Virus record (IMG/VR): IMGVR_UViG_3300030116_005050
Location: 1-21,716 of that record
Reading direction: 5' to 3' (one strand)
DNA from: a virus
DNA: 21,716 nt
The notes under the pieces are model-generated. The model made no database searches. It saw only the letters and a program-made list of their open reading frames with translations, and was not told the origin of the DNA. The translations under genes were made by a program, and so were the position numbers. This document shows positions 6,765 to 15,810 of this stretch, in pieces. Positions within the stretch are counted from its first letter, which is position 1, and the number at the start of each line of letters is the position of its first letter.

Positions 6765-9700
6765 TAGTTATCCTTTTTAAGATCAAAGTTATTTATGGAA
6801 GCAAGACCTGTGCTGTATGGATATTCATTATAGGAATCTCCACCAAATGCACTAGTAGAGTAGTAGCCCTCTACAACCTTTCCGAGTCCTGATTTACCCA
6901 CAGTATTGTGTTTAGCATTGGCAAATGTATTCAACGCGGAATCGTCTAGCATTGCCTTTATAGTATCCGCACCCGCCATCATGGCTGAGGCGTAGTAAAA
7001 TCCAGAGGACTGAAGAGACCCGGTCCCGTCTCTTTGAAGAATTGAAGTGTATTGTGCAGAAGCTATGAAATCATCGCTAGATGACGCAATCAAATTACCA
7101 GAAAAATTGTAACCCTGGGCAAAAACTTGTCGAGCAAGACCCTCAAGTCTAGGAGTTTCACTTGCAACCATAAAGTTTGTAACAGGATCCACCGAGAAGT
7201 AGAGTCTGAATGCTCCGAAGTTTTCAATGGAGGACGCTCCAAATGGGTTTTCTGTGCTCTTACCATAATAGTCTAACACAGACAGGCTCGATGTATCAGG
7301 GGTAGCCATGGGTGCGCCAGATGCAGCCGCATTACCAGTGCTATTAGTCCAAACACCCGAAGGACCATGATAACCTGAATCTTTAGGGTGATGTCCACTT
7401 ACGGATAAGTAAGACGCTTTTAGCAGCGAAGTGTCAGCTATGTTCCAGATGAACAGTCTGGTGCAATTGTTTCCGGGTAATGGAGCAGTCCCTTCAAGAT
7501 CATAAACCTGCCCTGAAGTATTATGCCATGTTGCCGGGAAGTGAACATTGTTGGTTTCGACAACGCTATCGCCAACGGCCCTAACACACATACCACCAGT
7601 TGAAATATTATCAATACTGTTAGTTTGGTTGTGTATCAGGTAGTATGGACTAGGCGCACCAGCGGCATCACTTTCAAAAACATACTTGTTATCAGCAGTG
7701 GTCGGGTTGAACACAACATCACTATGACTGACGTAAGCGTTCGGATAAAATTGAACGTACCCAGCACTAGCAAAAGTTTGATAATCTGAGTTAGCGAAAT
7801 CATACGCGGCTCCAATAGAGCTTCCATAGGCACCGTTGGGATAGAAAGATTGATAATCACCAACGTTCTCCATTAAAATATTTGAATTCCTATTTGCCAC
7901 AAGACAAGCTCTAGTTGAGTGGAGTTCAACCATCGTGTGGTTAGCAGGATTTGATAAATCAAAAGAGGATACTAACAGAACACCATTATTAGATTGAAGG
8001 GGAGTAATTTCTATCGTAGAGTTGTCCTCTGCTAGAACGTCCACCCCAAATCGACCAATGGTGGTCGGACCTTGAATCTTGATAGTAGACTGATTGTCCG
8101 CGTATAAACCAGCGACATTAACATTGTCCGCTCTCGTGTTAGGTCCAAGGAACACGTTTGCATATTCCCCAGACCCCCTGACAGTAAGAGTAGAGTTATC
8201 TTCTACATGAGTAAGGAGGCCGTACTGAGCCTCGGTCGTTTTACCAGCCCCAGGAACTCGCTTCATGTGAGCATGGATTAAATCAGCATCAGAGCCACCC
8301 TTTAAGTGTACAGAGGGTAAAAGCTTGTCAGTGGTTTCCTCCCTACCAAAGGATCCACTTGCGTAAACCATGGTGAAGATGTCTTGCATGGAACTCGCGT
8401 AATAGGGTTTAATAACACTATTATCGCAAACGATGTCCTGCCCGTTATCAATACAGGCAACCTGAGACTCAAGAATGCTCTCAACTGCATCTTTGTCAGC
8501 TTGGTAGAATCCAGCGTAAAGATCTTTGTTATAAACAAATTCTGAGCTATTAAGATTCAACGCTGTTGACTGGTTGAATCTAGCTGTAACAGTATCCGCG
8601 TAAATCTTAGAGCTATTAGCATCTAAACCCATGTAGTTACCGTCCAGATAGAGCCTACCGCTGTGTGTCACAACACTGTTTTTGAGTCTTACTCCAGCTT
8701 CGGTGTTAAGTTCAGCAAACATCTGGGCGCCGTCGTTCCAGGAAACTAAGGAGCTTCCGTTAAGCTCAGTTCTACCCCCAATAATCCTGGAATCAATAGC
8801 GTCAATACCGATATCATTTCGAGACACACAATACAGAGCCTCTAATGAAGGAGCAGGGACTCCACCCTCATAATTGGGATAGTTAGTCAGTATTGAACTT
8901 GCAATAAGTGACTGATCAATGTCTCGTTGATACGTGGACTTTAAGTTTATTGTAGAATTAACAGCGCGAATACCTGCGCCATAGCTTGCCTGAGTCGCAT
9001 AAGAGTCTCTCTTATCAGCAAAGGCTATACCAACTCTACCTGAGCCGTCATTTGAATAGTTACGATACCCTACAAAGCCCCTTAACAGATTAACTTCAGA
9101 ATTATCCACATGCAGTCCAGCTTCATTGCATCTAGACACTGAGCATCTCTCTAAGTTAACGGTAGAGTTTTTGATCTCAATACCGCGAGCCACTAAGTTT
9201 TCGCCATCGACATTAAAGTTTCTAATGAAGACGGGACCATTACAATCATTCACCTTAATGTAATCTAATTTATTAAAGTAGGCAAACGCTGCGGCAGCAG
9301 TATCGTTGGTGCCATTTTCGGTCCCATTACCCCACTTAATCTCATCACCAGTCACTTCATTAAGTGTGCTAACATCAAACGTTGCATCAAATCCTGCCTT
9401 ATCAAAAGGAACAAATTCAAAAGATGAGGCTGCGGCAAAAGTGCTTAACCCTGTGTCCCAAGGATCAATTGTACTACTTAATGACGCCGTTAATCTATTT
9501 AGCTGAGTGCCTCTTACCTTCTTAGTGAAGACGTAAGGGTTGAAATCATCAAACCTTTGATCCTTCCATCTATCATTGCCTGAAGCAATATACTGGCCGT
9601 TGCTAAAGATTTGCGAAGACTGCATATCATACGCAAGCCCTGGTGCCGAGGCTCCGATTGAACTGGTAATCGGTACCACAGCGGATGCCAATTTATAGTC

Positions 9701-10171
9701 TGTGAAGGCAGAATCATACTCTTGAGCCGCCATGCCGTTACCAGAAATGTCCATGGCGCCAGCAAACGCTGTGTTACGGTTTATCACCTCTAAAGAACCG
9801 TAAGGTCCGAAGGCTTTATTGGAAATGTTAAGGCCCCCAAGATCGCCAAAGCTTGCAACTTCAACTAAGATAGGGTAGTTAATGACCTCAGGCAACGCAT
9901 CGATACATGCGCTTAAAGTTGTGAAGTATGTTGGAGTGCAGGAGTCTGCCGCATCAGCAGAAACAATAAAAGACAGACCTGTAAGGGCTGAAGTTGGATG
10001 TCCAAATTTCTCCCAAAGGAGAGTGGTTCGCTCATCTAAATCATGAAGGGGTAGATTATCCTGTTCAAAATTGTAAAATGAGCTAGCGTCATATTTAGTA
10101 ACCTTATCAGTCCAACAAACTAAAAGGCTATCCGATCCACCTGATACATATACGTCACTTGGGTTTAACAT
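6764..10171 (-). CDS. Right-handed beta-helix tail appendage protein (tailspike/fibre-like)
   Basis: With the chosen start this protein has 1135 residues. An N-terminal motif 'YNFEQDNLPLHDLDER' (33-48) is shared with the next gene's product and is probably a baseplate anchor. After it comes a short domain (about 67-130, with 'ALPEVINYPILVEVASFGDL') of the kind that leads into parallel beta-helices. From about 305 to 800 there are many irregular beta-helix rungs, such as 'GIEIKNSTVNLERCSVSRC', 'AGLHVDNSEVNLLRG' and 'DNSTIKIQGPTTIG'-like turns, as in pectate-lyase-fold phage spikes. The C-terminal third is Ser-, Ala- and Tyr-rich. No catalytic residues can be assigned, so depolymerase activity is unproven. 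A longer reading from an ATG at 10208-10210 would overlap the previous gene by 38 bases. The start at 10169-10171 is preferred: it gives a TAAAATG junction with GGA just upstream, and no extra residues with an odd composition. Confidence 0.82.
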   Translation of the reverse strand: MLNPSDVYVSGGSDSLLVCWTDKVTKYDASSFYNFEQDNLPLHDLDERTTLLWEKFGHPTSALTGLSFIVSADAADSCTPTYFTTLSACIDALPEVINYPILVEVASFGDLGGLNISNKAFGPYGSLEVINRNTAFAGAMDISGNGMAAQEYDSAFTDYKLASAVVPITSSIGASAPGLAYDMQSSQIFSNGQYIASGNDRWKDQRFDDFNPYVFTKKVRGTQLNRLTASLSSTIDPWDTGLSTFAAASSFEFVPFDKAGFDATFDVSTLNEVTGDEIKWGNGTENGTNDTAAAAFAYFNKLDYIKVNDCNGPVFIRNFNVDGENLVARGIEIKNSTVNLERCSVSRCNEAGLHVDNSEVNLLRGFVGYRNYSNDGSGRVGIAFADKRDSYATQASYGAGIRAVNSTINLKSTYQRDIDQSLIASSILTNYPNYEGGVPAPSLEALYCVSRNDIGIDAIDSRIIGGRTELNGSSLVSWNDGAQMFAELNTEAGVRLKNSVVTHSGRLYLDGNYMGLDANSSKIYADTVTARFNQSTALNLNSSEFVYNKDLYAGFYQADKDAVESILESQVACIDNGQDIVCDNSVIKPYYASSMQDIFTMVYASGSFGREETTDKLLPSVHLKGGSDADLIHAHMKRVPGAGKTTEAQYGLLTHVEDNSTLTVRGSGEYANVFLGPNTRADNVNVAGLYADNQSTIKIQGPTTIGRFGVDVLAEDNSTIEITPLQSNNGVLLVSSFDLSNPANHTMVELHSTRACLVANRNSNILMENVGDYQSFYPNGAYGSSIGAAYDFANSDYQTFASAGYVQFYPNAYVSHSDVVFNPTTADNKYVFESDAAGAPSPYYLIHNQTNSIDNISTGGMCVRAVGDSVVETNNVHFPATWHNTSGQVYDLEGTAPLPGNNCTRLFIWNIADTSLLKASYLSVSGHHPKDSGYHGPSGVWTNSTGNAAASGAPMATPDTSSLSVLDYYGKSTENPFGASSIENFGAFRLYFSVDPVTNFMVASETPRLEGLARQVFAQGYNFSGNLIASSSDDFIASAQYTSILQRDGTGSLQSSGFYYASAMMAGADTIKAMLDDSALNTFANAKHNTVGKSGLGKVVEGYYSTSAFGGDSYNEYPYSTGLASINNFDLKKDN
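6771..6775 (-). promoter_or_regulatory. Ribosome binding site of the 907-residue appendage protein
   Basis: On the minus strand this reads AAGGA, 6 bases before the ATG at 6762-6764, inside the last codons of the upstream gene. It is one of the few well-placed Shine-Dalgarno sequences in the tail module and fits with the candidate late promoter just upstream. Confidence 0.6.
6790..6797 (-). promoter_or_regulatory. Candidate T4-type late promoter box (CATAAATA)
   Basis: The minus strand reads CATAAATA, one base from the T4 late box TATAAATA. T4 late transcripts start a few bases downstream of the box, which here would give a leader of about 20 bases that includes the AAGGA ribosome binding site of the 907-residue gene. 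The geometry is right, but the box lies within the coding end of the previous gene. A similar GATAAATA occurs far from any gene start at 19359-19366, so chance is a real alternative. Confidence 0.33.
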
Positions 10172-10172
10172 T

Positions 10173-10787
10173 TTATCCGAATGATATTGTCCACCTAAAC
10201 ACCAGACCAAAATCTGACGTTTTTCTAATATTACTAAAGTATCTATATGCCGCTAAAATAGACGTTTCAGTTGCACTAGCTTTTGGATTCTTGATGAATA
10301 TTCCAATTTCGTTTAAGTTAGCGTCCTCCCCGTCTCGGGATAAGTTATTACAAGAGTCCTCATCTACAAAAATTGTAAATCGAACAGTCCTGTCGTCCAC
10401 TTTTGTAACCTTACTAAAAGGTATTTTTGCAAAGAACTCACCAGTGGTGGTCGCTACGTTATTAGCCCACCTGAATCCAGAAACAACGTTTAAGTTACTG
10501 TCTCCAGTTCCGACATATTCTGCCAAAGAGGATAAGGCGCCTGAGAGATCATTCGTGCTGCTAACTTGAAGTTCTGAGCCTCCGCTGACACCAAGCTTAA
10601 ATCTGTCTATCTGGTAATCCGTGATAGTTTCGGATCCCACACCCCCATAAAGGTGAGATAAAGCCCAACCAAAGCCAGAGACAATGACGTTATCTTCGTC
10701 ATACACAAGCTCTTCCTGACCATCAACGATCTTATGGACCGTCAAGTGCCCTTTAATACCTAATTGATTTGTCAGTGATTTAATCAT
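10173..10787 (-). CDS. Baseplate/tail-fibre connector-type structural protein (unassigned)
   Basis: This is a 204-residue protein of mainly beta character. Its layout recalls small collar or fibre-attachment proteins of phage baseplates: an N-terminal strand pair ('GHLTVHKIVDGQEELVYDED', 13-32), a Gly/Ser-rich middle, and a C-terminal half with 'NEIGIFIKNP' and the ending 'FGLVFRWTISFG'. NEIG-containing strands followed by an aromatic-rich last strand are seen in several tail-fibre and baseplate proteins, but I cannot name this family. The start ATG overlaps the previous TGA stop (ATGA) and no Shine-Dalgarno is visible, so translation should depend on the upstream gene. Its place between the gpI-type/331-residue proteins and the beta-helix appendage suggests that it helps join appendages to the wedge. 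Confidence 0.75.
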   Translation of the reverse strand: MIKSLTNQLGIKGHLTVHKIVDGQEELVYDEDNVIVSGFGWALSHLYGGVGSETITDYQIDRFKLGVSGGSELQVSSTNDLSGALSSLAEYVGTGDSNLNVVSGFRWANNVATTTGEFFAKIPFSKVTKVDDRTVRFTIFVDEDSCNNLSRDGEDANLNEIGIFIKNPKASATETSILAAYRYFSNIRKTSDFGLVFRWTISFG

Positions 10788-11779
10788 TTGAAATCTAAAG
10801 TTAAATTAAATAGTACTGATACAACAGCAAGAACTGATTTGAAACCTGATACTGTGCCAAGATCTCGATGAAACAGAGGATTGTCTAGAATTGTAGACTT
10901 TGCCGCTAGCTTATACTTCCTGTTATTATTTAGAGCGTCCCAGCTATAAGGTGGCATTAAGCCTGAGGCCAACATGTCTTTTAAGTCTAGGCAGTAAATA
11001 CCTATGTGCTTAACACTACCGAAGGAGACCAAGGATAATGCATCTCCCGTCTTTGCTCTAGTTTTTACAAGTATAGAACCAATCGAAGGTGAGAAATTGG
11101 CAGATGAAGCAACGAACGCACCCTGGTCATAATCCGCTGAATCACTTACAGATAATGGGCTTACTGTCAGATATCCGTTCTTATCCATTAACCCCTCAGT
11201 ATTGAACTGGCCACTGAGTGTTCCTGTGAATGAAATTTGCTTATCTTTGTCGTAAAAGTGATATTCACCACCATCAGAGGGGGCAAACCCCCCTACCTTA
11301 TTCCAGATTGAACTGAGTTGACTATCAAGTATAGGATTCGCATAATGCCCTAAGTCGGGTAAAGCACTAGCGTATTGATAATCAGAAAGATTTGTAGACA
11401 ACGTTGACCCTCGCTCTAACCTAGTGTCTAGAGGGGAAGGATCATTAGGGACTGAATTGTAAACAGACAAGAACTGATCATAAGTGCCCGAGAGCACATA
11501 AGAAGATGCCGCGCTGGTCGCATCAGATCCGTAATTTATAATGGTTAGTATACCCCCGTCGTAGGAGCTAGCGCCTGACGCGGATTCACCATTAACATAC
11601 TGAATTGAAGAAACAGCGTGTGAGTGTCGTATGAATCCATTGGCGTCTTTTCCAAAGGTCACCGCTTGAAAGGTATAATTTGAAGTGTCTAGAATCGCAC
11701 TAGTGGACGGCAAATCGGCCAGCGCCGGATTAACCGTCATGACATCAGTTAAAACTTCTCCGAATCCTTGAACAAACAT
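10784..11779 (-). CDS. Baseplate-region structural protein, 331 residues (unassigned)
   Basis: This 331-residue Ser-, Ala- and Asp-rich protein has 'YTFQAVTFGKDANGFIRHSH' at about 35-54, a low-complexity Ser/Ala/Gly middle, and a C-terminal globular part with 'KHIGIYCLDLKDMLASG' and the beta ending 'VLFNLTLDFK'. I do not recognise the family. It directly follows the gpI/gp7-type gene, the slot that gp8 (334 residues) occupies in T4. The length agrees, but no convincing gp8 motif is visible, so that is only a positional hypothesis. The start is a TAATG overlap with no Shine-Dalgarno, and the end is an ATGA overlap with the 204-residue gene, so the pair is tightly coupled and the two products may form one subassembly. 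Confidence 0.75.
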   Translation of the reverse strand: MFVQGFGEVLTDVMTVNPALADLPSTSAILDTSNYTFQAVTFGKDANGFIRHSHAVSSIQYVNGESASGASSYDGGILTIINYGSDATSAASSYVLSGTYDQFLSVYNSVPNDPSPLDTRLERGSTLSTNLSDYQYASALPDLGHYANPILDSQLSSIWNKVGGFAPSDGGEYHFYDKDKQISFTGTLSGQFNTEGLMDKNGYLTVSPLSVSDSADYDQGAFVASSANFSPSIGSILVKTRAKTGDALSLVSFGSVKHIGIYCLDLKDMLASGLMPPYSWDALNNNRKYKLAAKSTILDNPLFHRDLGTVSGFKSVLAVVSVLFNLTLDFK

Positions 11780-14700
11780 TAAATTGGAATAGTCACTTCA
11801 GTGTAGTAATTACCAGTCCCAGCAAAAGCACGAGTAATTAATTCATTCGGCAGTCTATAGTCGATTCGAGAACCACCCTCAGATTCCATTATAGTCTCTG
11901 TTTTTTCTTTGTCTCGGCTTGCGTAAGCCGTGGCTGAATTTTTGCCTGCGATATTATTAAAATGCTTAAATACATCAAACAGATCTTGTTTGGAAAGCTC
12001 GACTCGATACTCAACACACTCTCGATTAAGATCTGTCAATTTACATAGAGGATTAGATAAAGTGCCAGCAGCAAATATCTCCGATAGATTCTTTAGCGTA
12101 AGGTCTTGAACCTCAAGTTTATCCACAAGCATAAACTCGTTTGGCTGTGCTCCTGGAGTCATGAAAATCTCTATGACATAATTCTGATTTAATCGGTGAA
12201 GTTGCTTGTATTCCTTTTGGTAATCTCTTGGAAGTCTGATATCTCTGTTACGAGTATTGAACAAGACCTCGAAGTTCTCAAAGTCTTCCTCGCCCAGTCC
12301 TATAACTGGCGATGTTCTAATTGACGATACTTGATCCAAACACTCGAAGTTTGTTGAATTAACCGATGCTGAAACTTCTCTTGTTTTTAATTCAAGATTC
12401 TTTGTGTGCGAGTATGTTTTCAGCATGTCATTTCTTGAAATTAATTGATTATGCTGAACCCAATACCCTTCTGGCGTAAAGCTCCACATCTGGCCATCTT
12501 CAGGTTTTGTGTGAATCCAAATACCAATACCGCGACCTCCTAGAACAGACCCTGAGTCTTTACTTATAAGGCTATTTAAATTAACCTTAAACTCGTGTTC
12601 TGGAGATAAGAAGTTGTTAGCTATGGGATACTGGGAGCCTGCGGCATATTTTGAAATATCAAATCTTAATCTTGTCGCGGCTCCATCACCGGATCGCATA
12701 GCAATAAATGTATTATCAAATAGGAACGGATCTTCATAGGAAGCGCGCTGAGAGCCAGGGACCTTAATAACAGAGAACGATGCTGATTCTCCAAGACCCG
12801 ATGTTAGGACTAATTCAACAGCATCTAGAACGCCTGAGGATACTCTCTCAAAAGTGTCGAGATACATATCAGAATCACTTGAAGCAGCGAAAGAAGCAAC
12901 CCCTGTGAAGGCAGCATTGGTTACATCGATTCTTGGCGTTGCAGAAAGAGAGGTAGCAACTGATGTTTTTACACTACCCAAGTCTTCAAAGTCGTGATTG
13001 TAGAGGAGAGGTCCAAACGTGTGAGAGAATATGTTTGCACCATCTTTATCCTGAATATCTGGACTTAGGCGATGCCATTCAAAATTGTCCTGATACTTTC
13101 GGAATAACCTGTGAAGATCTCTACCAAACTCAAAATTGTAGTAGTCACTCGTGTTAACAGGGAATCCATATAAATTAGCAAGTTTATTATTTGGATCGAC
13201 TGTGAAGGTTATATCTCCGTTTGTTGCACTATTAACATAAGACACCGTAACTCCACTAGTCCAGTTGGTTAAGTTGTCTTGAAGAACTCCCAGCGCACTA
13301 GGGACTCCAGGACCCACGGATGAGAAGGGAGCTAACTCTCTTATGTCTTCTTCAATTGCAGGAATACCAACTCTATTAAGATCAGCATCCAGGTATTTGC
13401 GCCTCTCACCAATTCTATGCATGGCTGCATAAATACCGGGAAGTTGTCCGCGATCGGTTGTTCGATCTTTATTTTGTTGGAAGCCTCCAGCTTTACCCCT
13501 AATGTTTTGAGTGTTACTCACATCATACTCATAGTAAGTATTATCCGAGTTTAAGTTTTCACACTGAGCCCATATTGGAGGTAGATTAATATAGCTACTA
13601 ACAGGAGTGTACGATAGAGTGCTGGGGTTCAACCCTAACGGAATACCACTCAGCCCAGAGGCCATATCAAAAGACACAGGCATGTTAAAGCCAGTCCTAT
13701 CGCTATACCCGTTGAAGGGCATTATCTTTTCGTAGGATCTTCTTCTTGAAGATTTTCTAGGCACAGACCCTATACTTGAAACGTTAATCAATTGCGGAGA
13801 AACCAACGACTGGGTGGCAGATCTACCGATAACGTTCCCATCAGAGTTGATACCTCTCTTGTAGGTGTTCAAGAATATACCAGACGCAAATCTGTTATCC
13901 CCGGCTGCAACATCAATCTCTTCGCTATCTAAGTATACGTAGGGAAGAGAGCTACCCTCAAATCCAAAGACATCGGGAGCGGCAGATATCTCAAGTGAAA
14001 TTAATGGTATCGCGTGGGCTGGTGCAAACTTATGAACAGCCTTAGATACAAAATGCAGTGCATCTCCACTATCAGTTGTATCCAGATTCTTCTTATTAAA
14101 ATCAAATTCAGATGAGTCTAATACAAGCTTAAAGTGAGAAGATTTACCAGACCATAAAGACGCATAATCAAATTTCTTACTATTTAAATTTTTTATGAGA
14201 TTATCGAGATTTGGAGGAGCATTGTATCCCGATGTGAAGATCAACCAAGATCCAAGTTTAGGCTCATCGTCATCATTCAGAGCCTTCGTTGTTATGTAAG
14301 AGCTTACGTCCAAAGCAAAATCTTTTCTAACCCCGAAACATGCTAACCTGTCGGATATAAACTCAACCATGTCAGCGTTTAACTCTGTATTAACATAGTA
14401 GGGATACTCTTCAAATGGAGGTATTGAGTAGTCTCGTCCTCGATAATTAAAGGTGCCGTCAAACTCAGCGAGCCAGGAATTAATGGGGAAATTATCAGGG
14501 AACTCACGAATGATTTCTAAAAGTATTCTATCTACAGAGAGTCTAATATTATCATCCATACTGGAGGTGGAGTACTTCTCCACGTTCATCTGGGCTGCTA
14601 GTTGAGGTGTCCAAGTCGTAAAATCTTTGTAGAATGGCGACTCCGTTGCCAAAGAGTAGTAAATTAAGTATGGAACATACGACTCCCAAAGCTCAGTTAT

Positions 14701-15810
14701 TCTACTTTCAATGGGGAAGCTATCTTTAGGGAAGACCGTATTTACTGTGCTTTGGAGAGCTTTTTTAGTCCCCACCGCTTTGTAAACTGAGACCGCATTT
14801 CTAAGTTGCAATCTCCATCTTTCAGGATTGTTACCAAACAGGTCCCAACCAATCAATTGTGCGATGAGCGGTAAGTAATCATCAGGGCAGTCATCAATAT
14901 CATACAGAGTTGATATTTGTTCAGTATCATTATTAATATCAAAGGCAAAGAACGATAAAGCCCTTATTAACCTAGCGAAGGGACCACTTTCAATCTTAGA
15001 AGCAGTTTGTAATCTGCTCTCTATAAAAGTATCAAACTTATCCCGAACTCTAAAGTCGGAAGAATCCGAGAAAAGCTCGGAGTATATGACATCGTTCCAA
15101 GTTTTAAGTTTATCTAATTGCTGTGTGCCACTAAGATCAGATCTTGAGCCAGACTCAAATGATGTCGGGTAGTAGGCTGAAGATGCGTTTCTCCAAACGT
15201 ACTCGGTTAATCCATTGATCCCATCTTTGGTGACAAATGGTTTACCCACATAAAGGCTGCTAACTAAAGCATCCTTAACATAAGACGACGGGTCAAAGGT
15301 AGGACCCGAGGTATTAAGGAAGTACATCCAGGAAAGATTAGAAATTAAATAGTTATGTATTGCAGACGCATCGCCAATCGTAGAGAATCGAGACTCATCA
15401 GGCGTATTAAGAGTTATTGCTGACAGTAAGGTCTCATCTACATAATTTGAAAAATCTTCCTGCGTGGCAAAGTCTTTAAACTTCGTATTGAAGTAAGATA
15501 ATATCTTGTCTTCAAAGTTTTGAGTTGTAATATTTGTTAGATTGTTTTGCTTTACAAAATAGGGAGCAATGCCATTAAGCGTGTTAATTGAGCTAAAGGA
15601 GGTGCCAGATACAGCACTCACGTTTAGCACTGATGAAAAATTATCAGCAATATCAATGTGACTATTAATTATCGTGTCAACAAGGTCATCCGCTTTAGGA
15701 GTTCCTGACACATCATCGTCATAAAGATAACCCGGTAGGATGAACTTTAGAGCTTCAGAATAATTTCTTTGAAAGAAGTTCTGATTTCTTAAGTAAGTCT
15801 TTCCTGACAT
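11779..15810 (-). CDS. Large baseplate wedge protein with tail-protein-I (P2 gpI / T4 gp7-type) domain
   Basis: This is a 1343-residue baseplate protein. Residues about 304-362 read as a phage tail protein I domain: 'DDCPDDYLPLIAQLIGWDLF' (306-325), then Trp332 and Arg333, then 'YKAVGTKKALQSTVNTVF' (343-360). P2 gpI and T4 gp7 share this wedge role, clamping against gp6/gpJ and gp25/gpW around the hub. The gene directly follows gp6-like, as gp7 follows gp6 in T4. Before the domain is a helical N-terminal region of about 300 residues. After it come about 900 residues of beta-rich sequence, including an aromatic/His segment around 'HRLSPD' and 'FSHTFGPLLYN'. It is much longer than gpI (about 180 residues) and longer than T4 gp7 (1032). 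The start is a TAATG overlap with AAGG about 11 bases upstream. Wedge function is well supported; a strict gp7 name is not. Confidence 0.85.
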   Translation of the reverse strand: MSGKTYLRNQNFFQRNYSEALKFILPGYLYDDDVSGTPKADDLVDTIINSHIDIADNFSSVLNVSAVSGTSFSSINTLNGIAPYFVKQNNLTNITTQNFEDKILSYFNTKFKDFATQEDFSNYVDETLLSAITLNTPDESRFSTIGDASAIHNYLISNLSWMYFLNTSGPTFDPSSYVKDALVSSLYVGKPFVTKDGINGLTEYVWRNASSAYYPTSFESGSRSDLSGTQQLDKLKTWNDVIYSELFSDSSDFRVRDKFDTFIESRLQTASKIESGPFARLIRALSFFAFDINNDTEQISTLYDIDDCPDDYLPLIAQLIGWDLFGNNPERWRLQLRNAVSVYKAVGTKKALQSTVNTVFPKDSFPIESRITELWESYVPYLIYYSLATESPFYKDFTTWTPQLAAQMNVEKYSTSSMDDNIRLSVDRILLEIIREFPDNFPINSWLAEFDGTFNYRGRDYSIPPFEEYPYYVNTELNADMVEFISDRLACFGVRKDFALDVSSYITTKALNDDDEPKLGSWLIFTSGYNAPPNLDNLIKNLNSKKFDYASLWSGKSSHFKLVLDSSEFDFNKKNLDTTDSGDALHFVSKAVHKFAPAHAIPLISLEISAAPDVFGFEGSSLPYVYLDSEEIDVAAGDNRFASGIFLNTYKRGINSDGNVIGRSATQSLVSPQLINVSSIGSVPRKSSRRRSYEKIMPFNGYSDRTGFNMPVSFDMASGLSGIPLGLNPSTLSYTPVSSYINLPPIWAQCENLNSDNTYYEYDVSNTQNIRGKAGGFQQNKDRTTDRGQLPGIYAAMHRIGERRKYLDADLNRVGIPAIEEDIRELAPFSSVGPGVPSALGVLQDNLTNWTSGVTVSYVNSATNGDITFTVDPNNKLANLYGFPVNTSDYYNFEFGRDLHRLFRKYQDNFEWHRLSPDIQDKDGANIFSHTFGPLLYNHDFEDLGSVKTSVATSLSATPRIDVTNAAFTGVASFAASSDSDMYLDTFERVSSGVLDAVELVLTSGLGESASFSVIKVPGSQRASYEDPFLFDNTFIAMRSGDGAATRLRFDISKYAAGSQYPIANNFLSPEHEFKVNLNSLISKDSGSVLGGRGIGIWIHTKPEDGQMWSFTPEGYWVQHNQLISRNDMLKTYSHTKNLELKTREVSASVNSTNFECLDQVSSIRTSPVIGLGEEDFENFEVLFNTRNRDIRLPRDYQKEYKQLHRLNQNYVIEIFMTPGAQPNEFMLVDKLEVQDLTLKNLSEIFAAGTLSNPLCKLTDLNRECVEYRVELSKQDLFDVFKHFNNIAGKNSATAYASRDKEKTETIMESEGGSRIDYRLPNELITRAFAGTGNYYTEVTIPI

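Noticed and set aside
10172-10210. Longer start for the beta-helix protein at 10210
   Set aside because: It overlaps the previous gene by 38 bases; the ATG at 10169-10171 fits the TAAAATG junction seen elsewhere in the operon.
10159-10569. Plus-strand open frame of 136 codons
   Set aside because: It is opposite the 204-residue gene, whose minus-strand reading fits the coupled operon at both ends; the plus frame has no recognisable domain.
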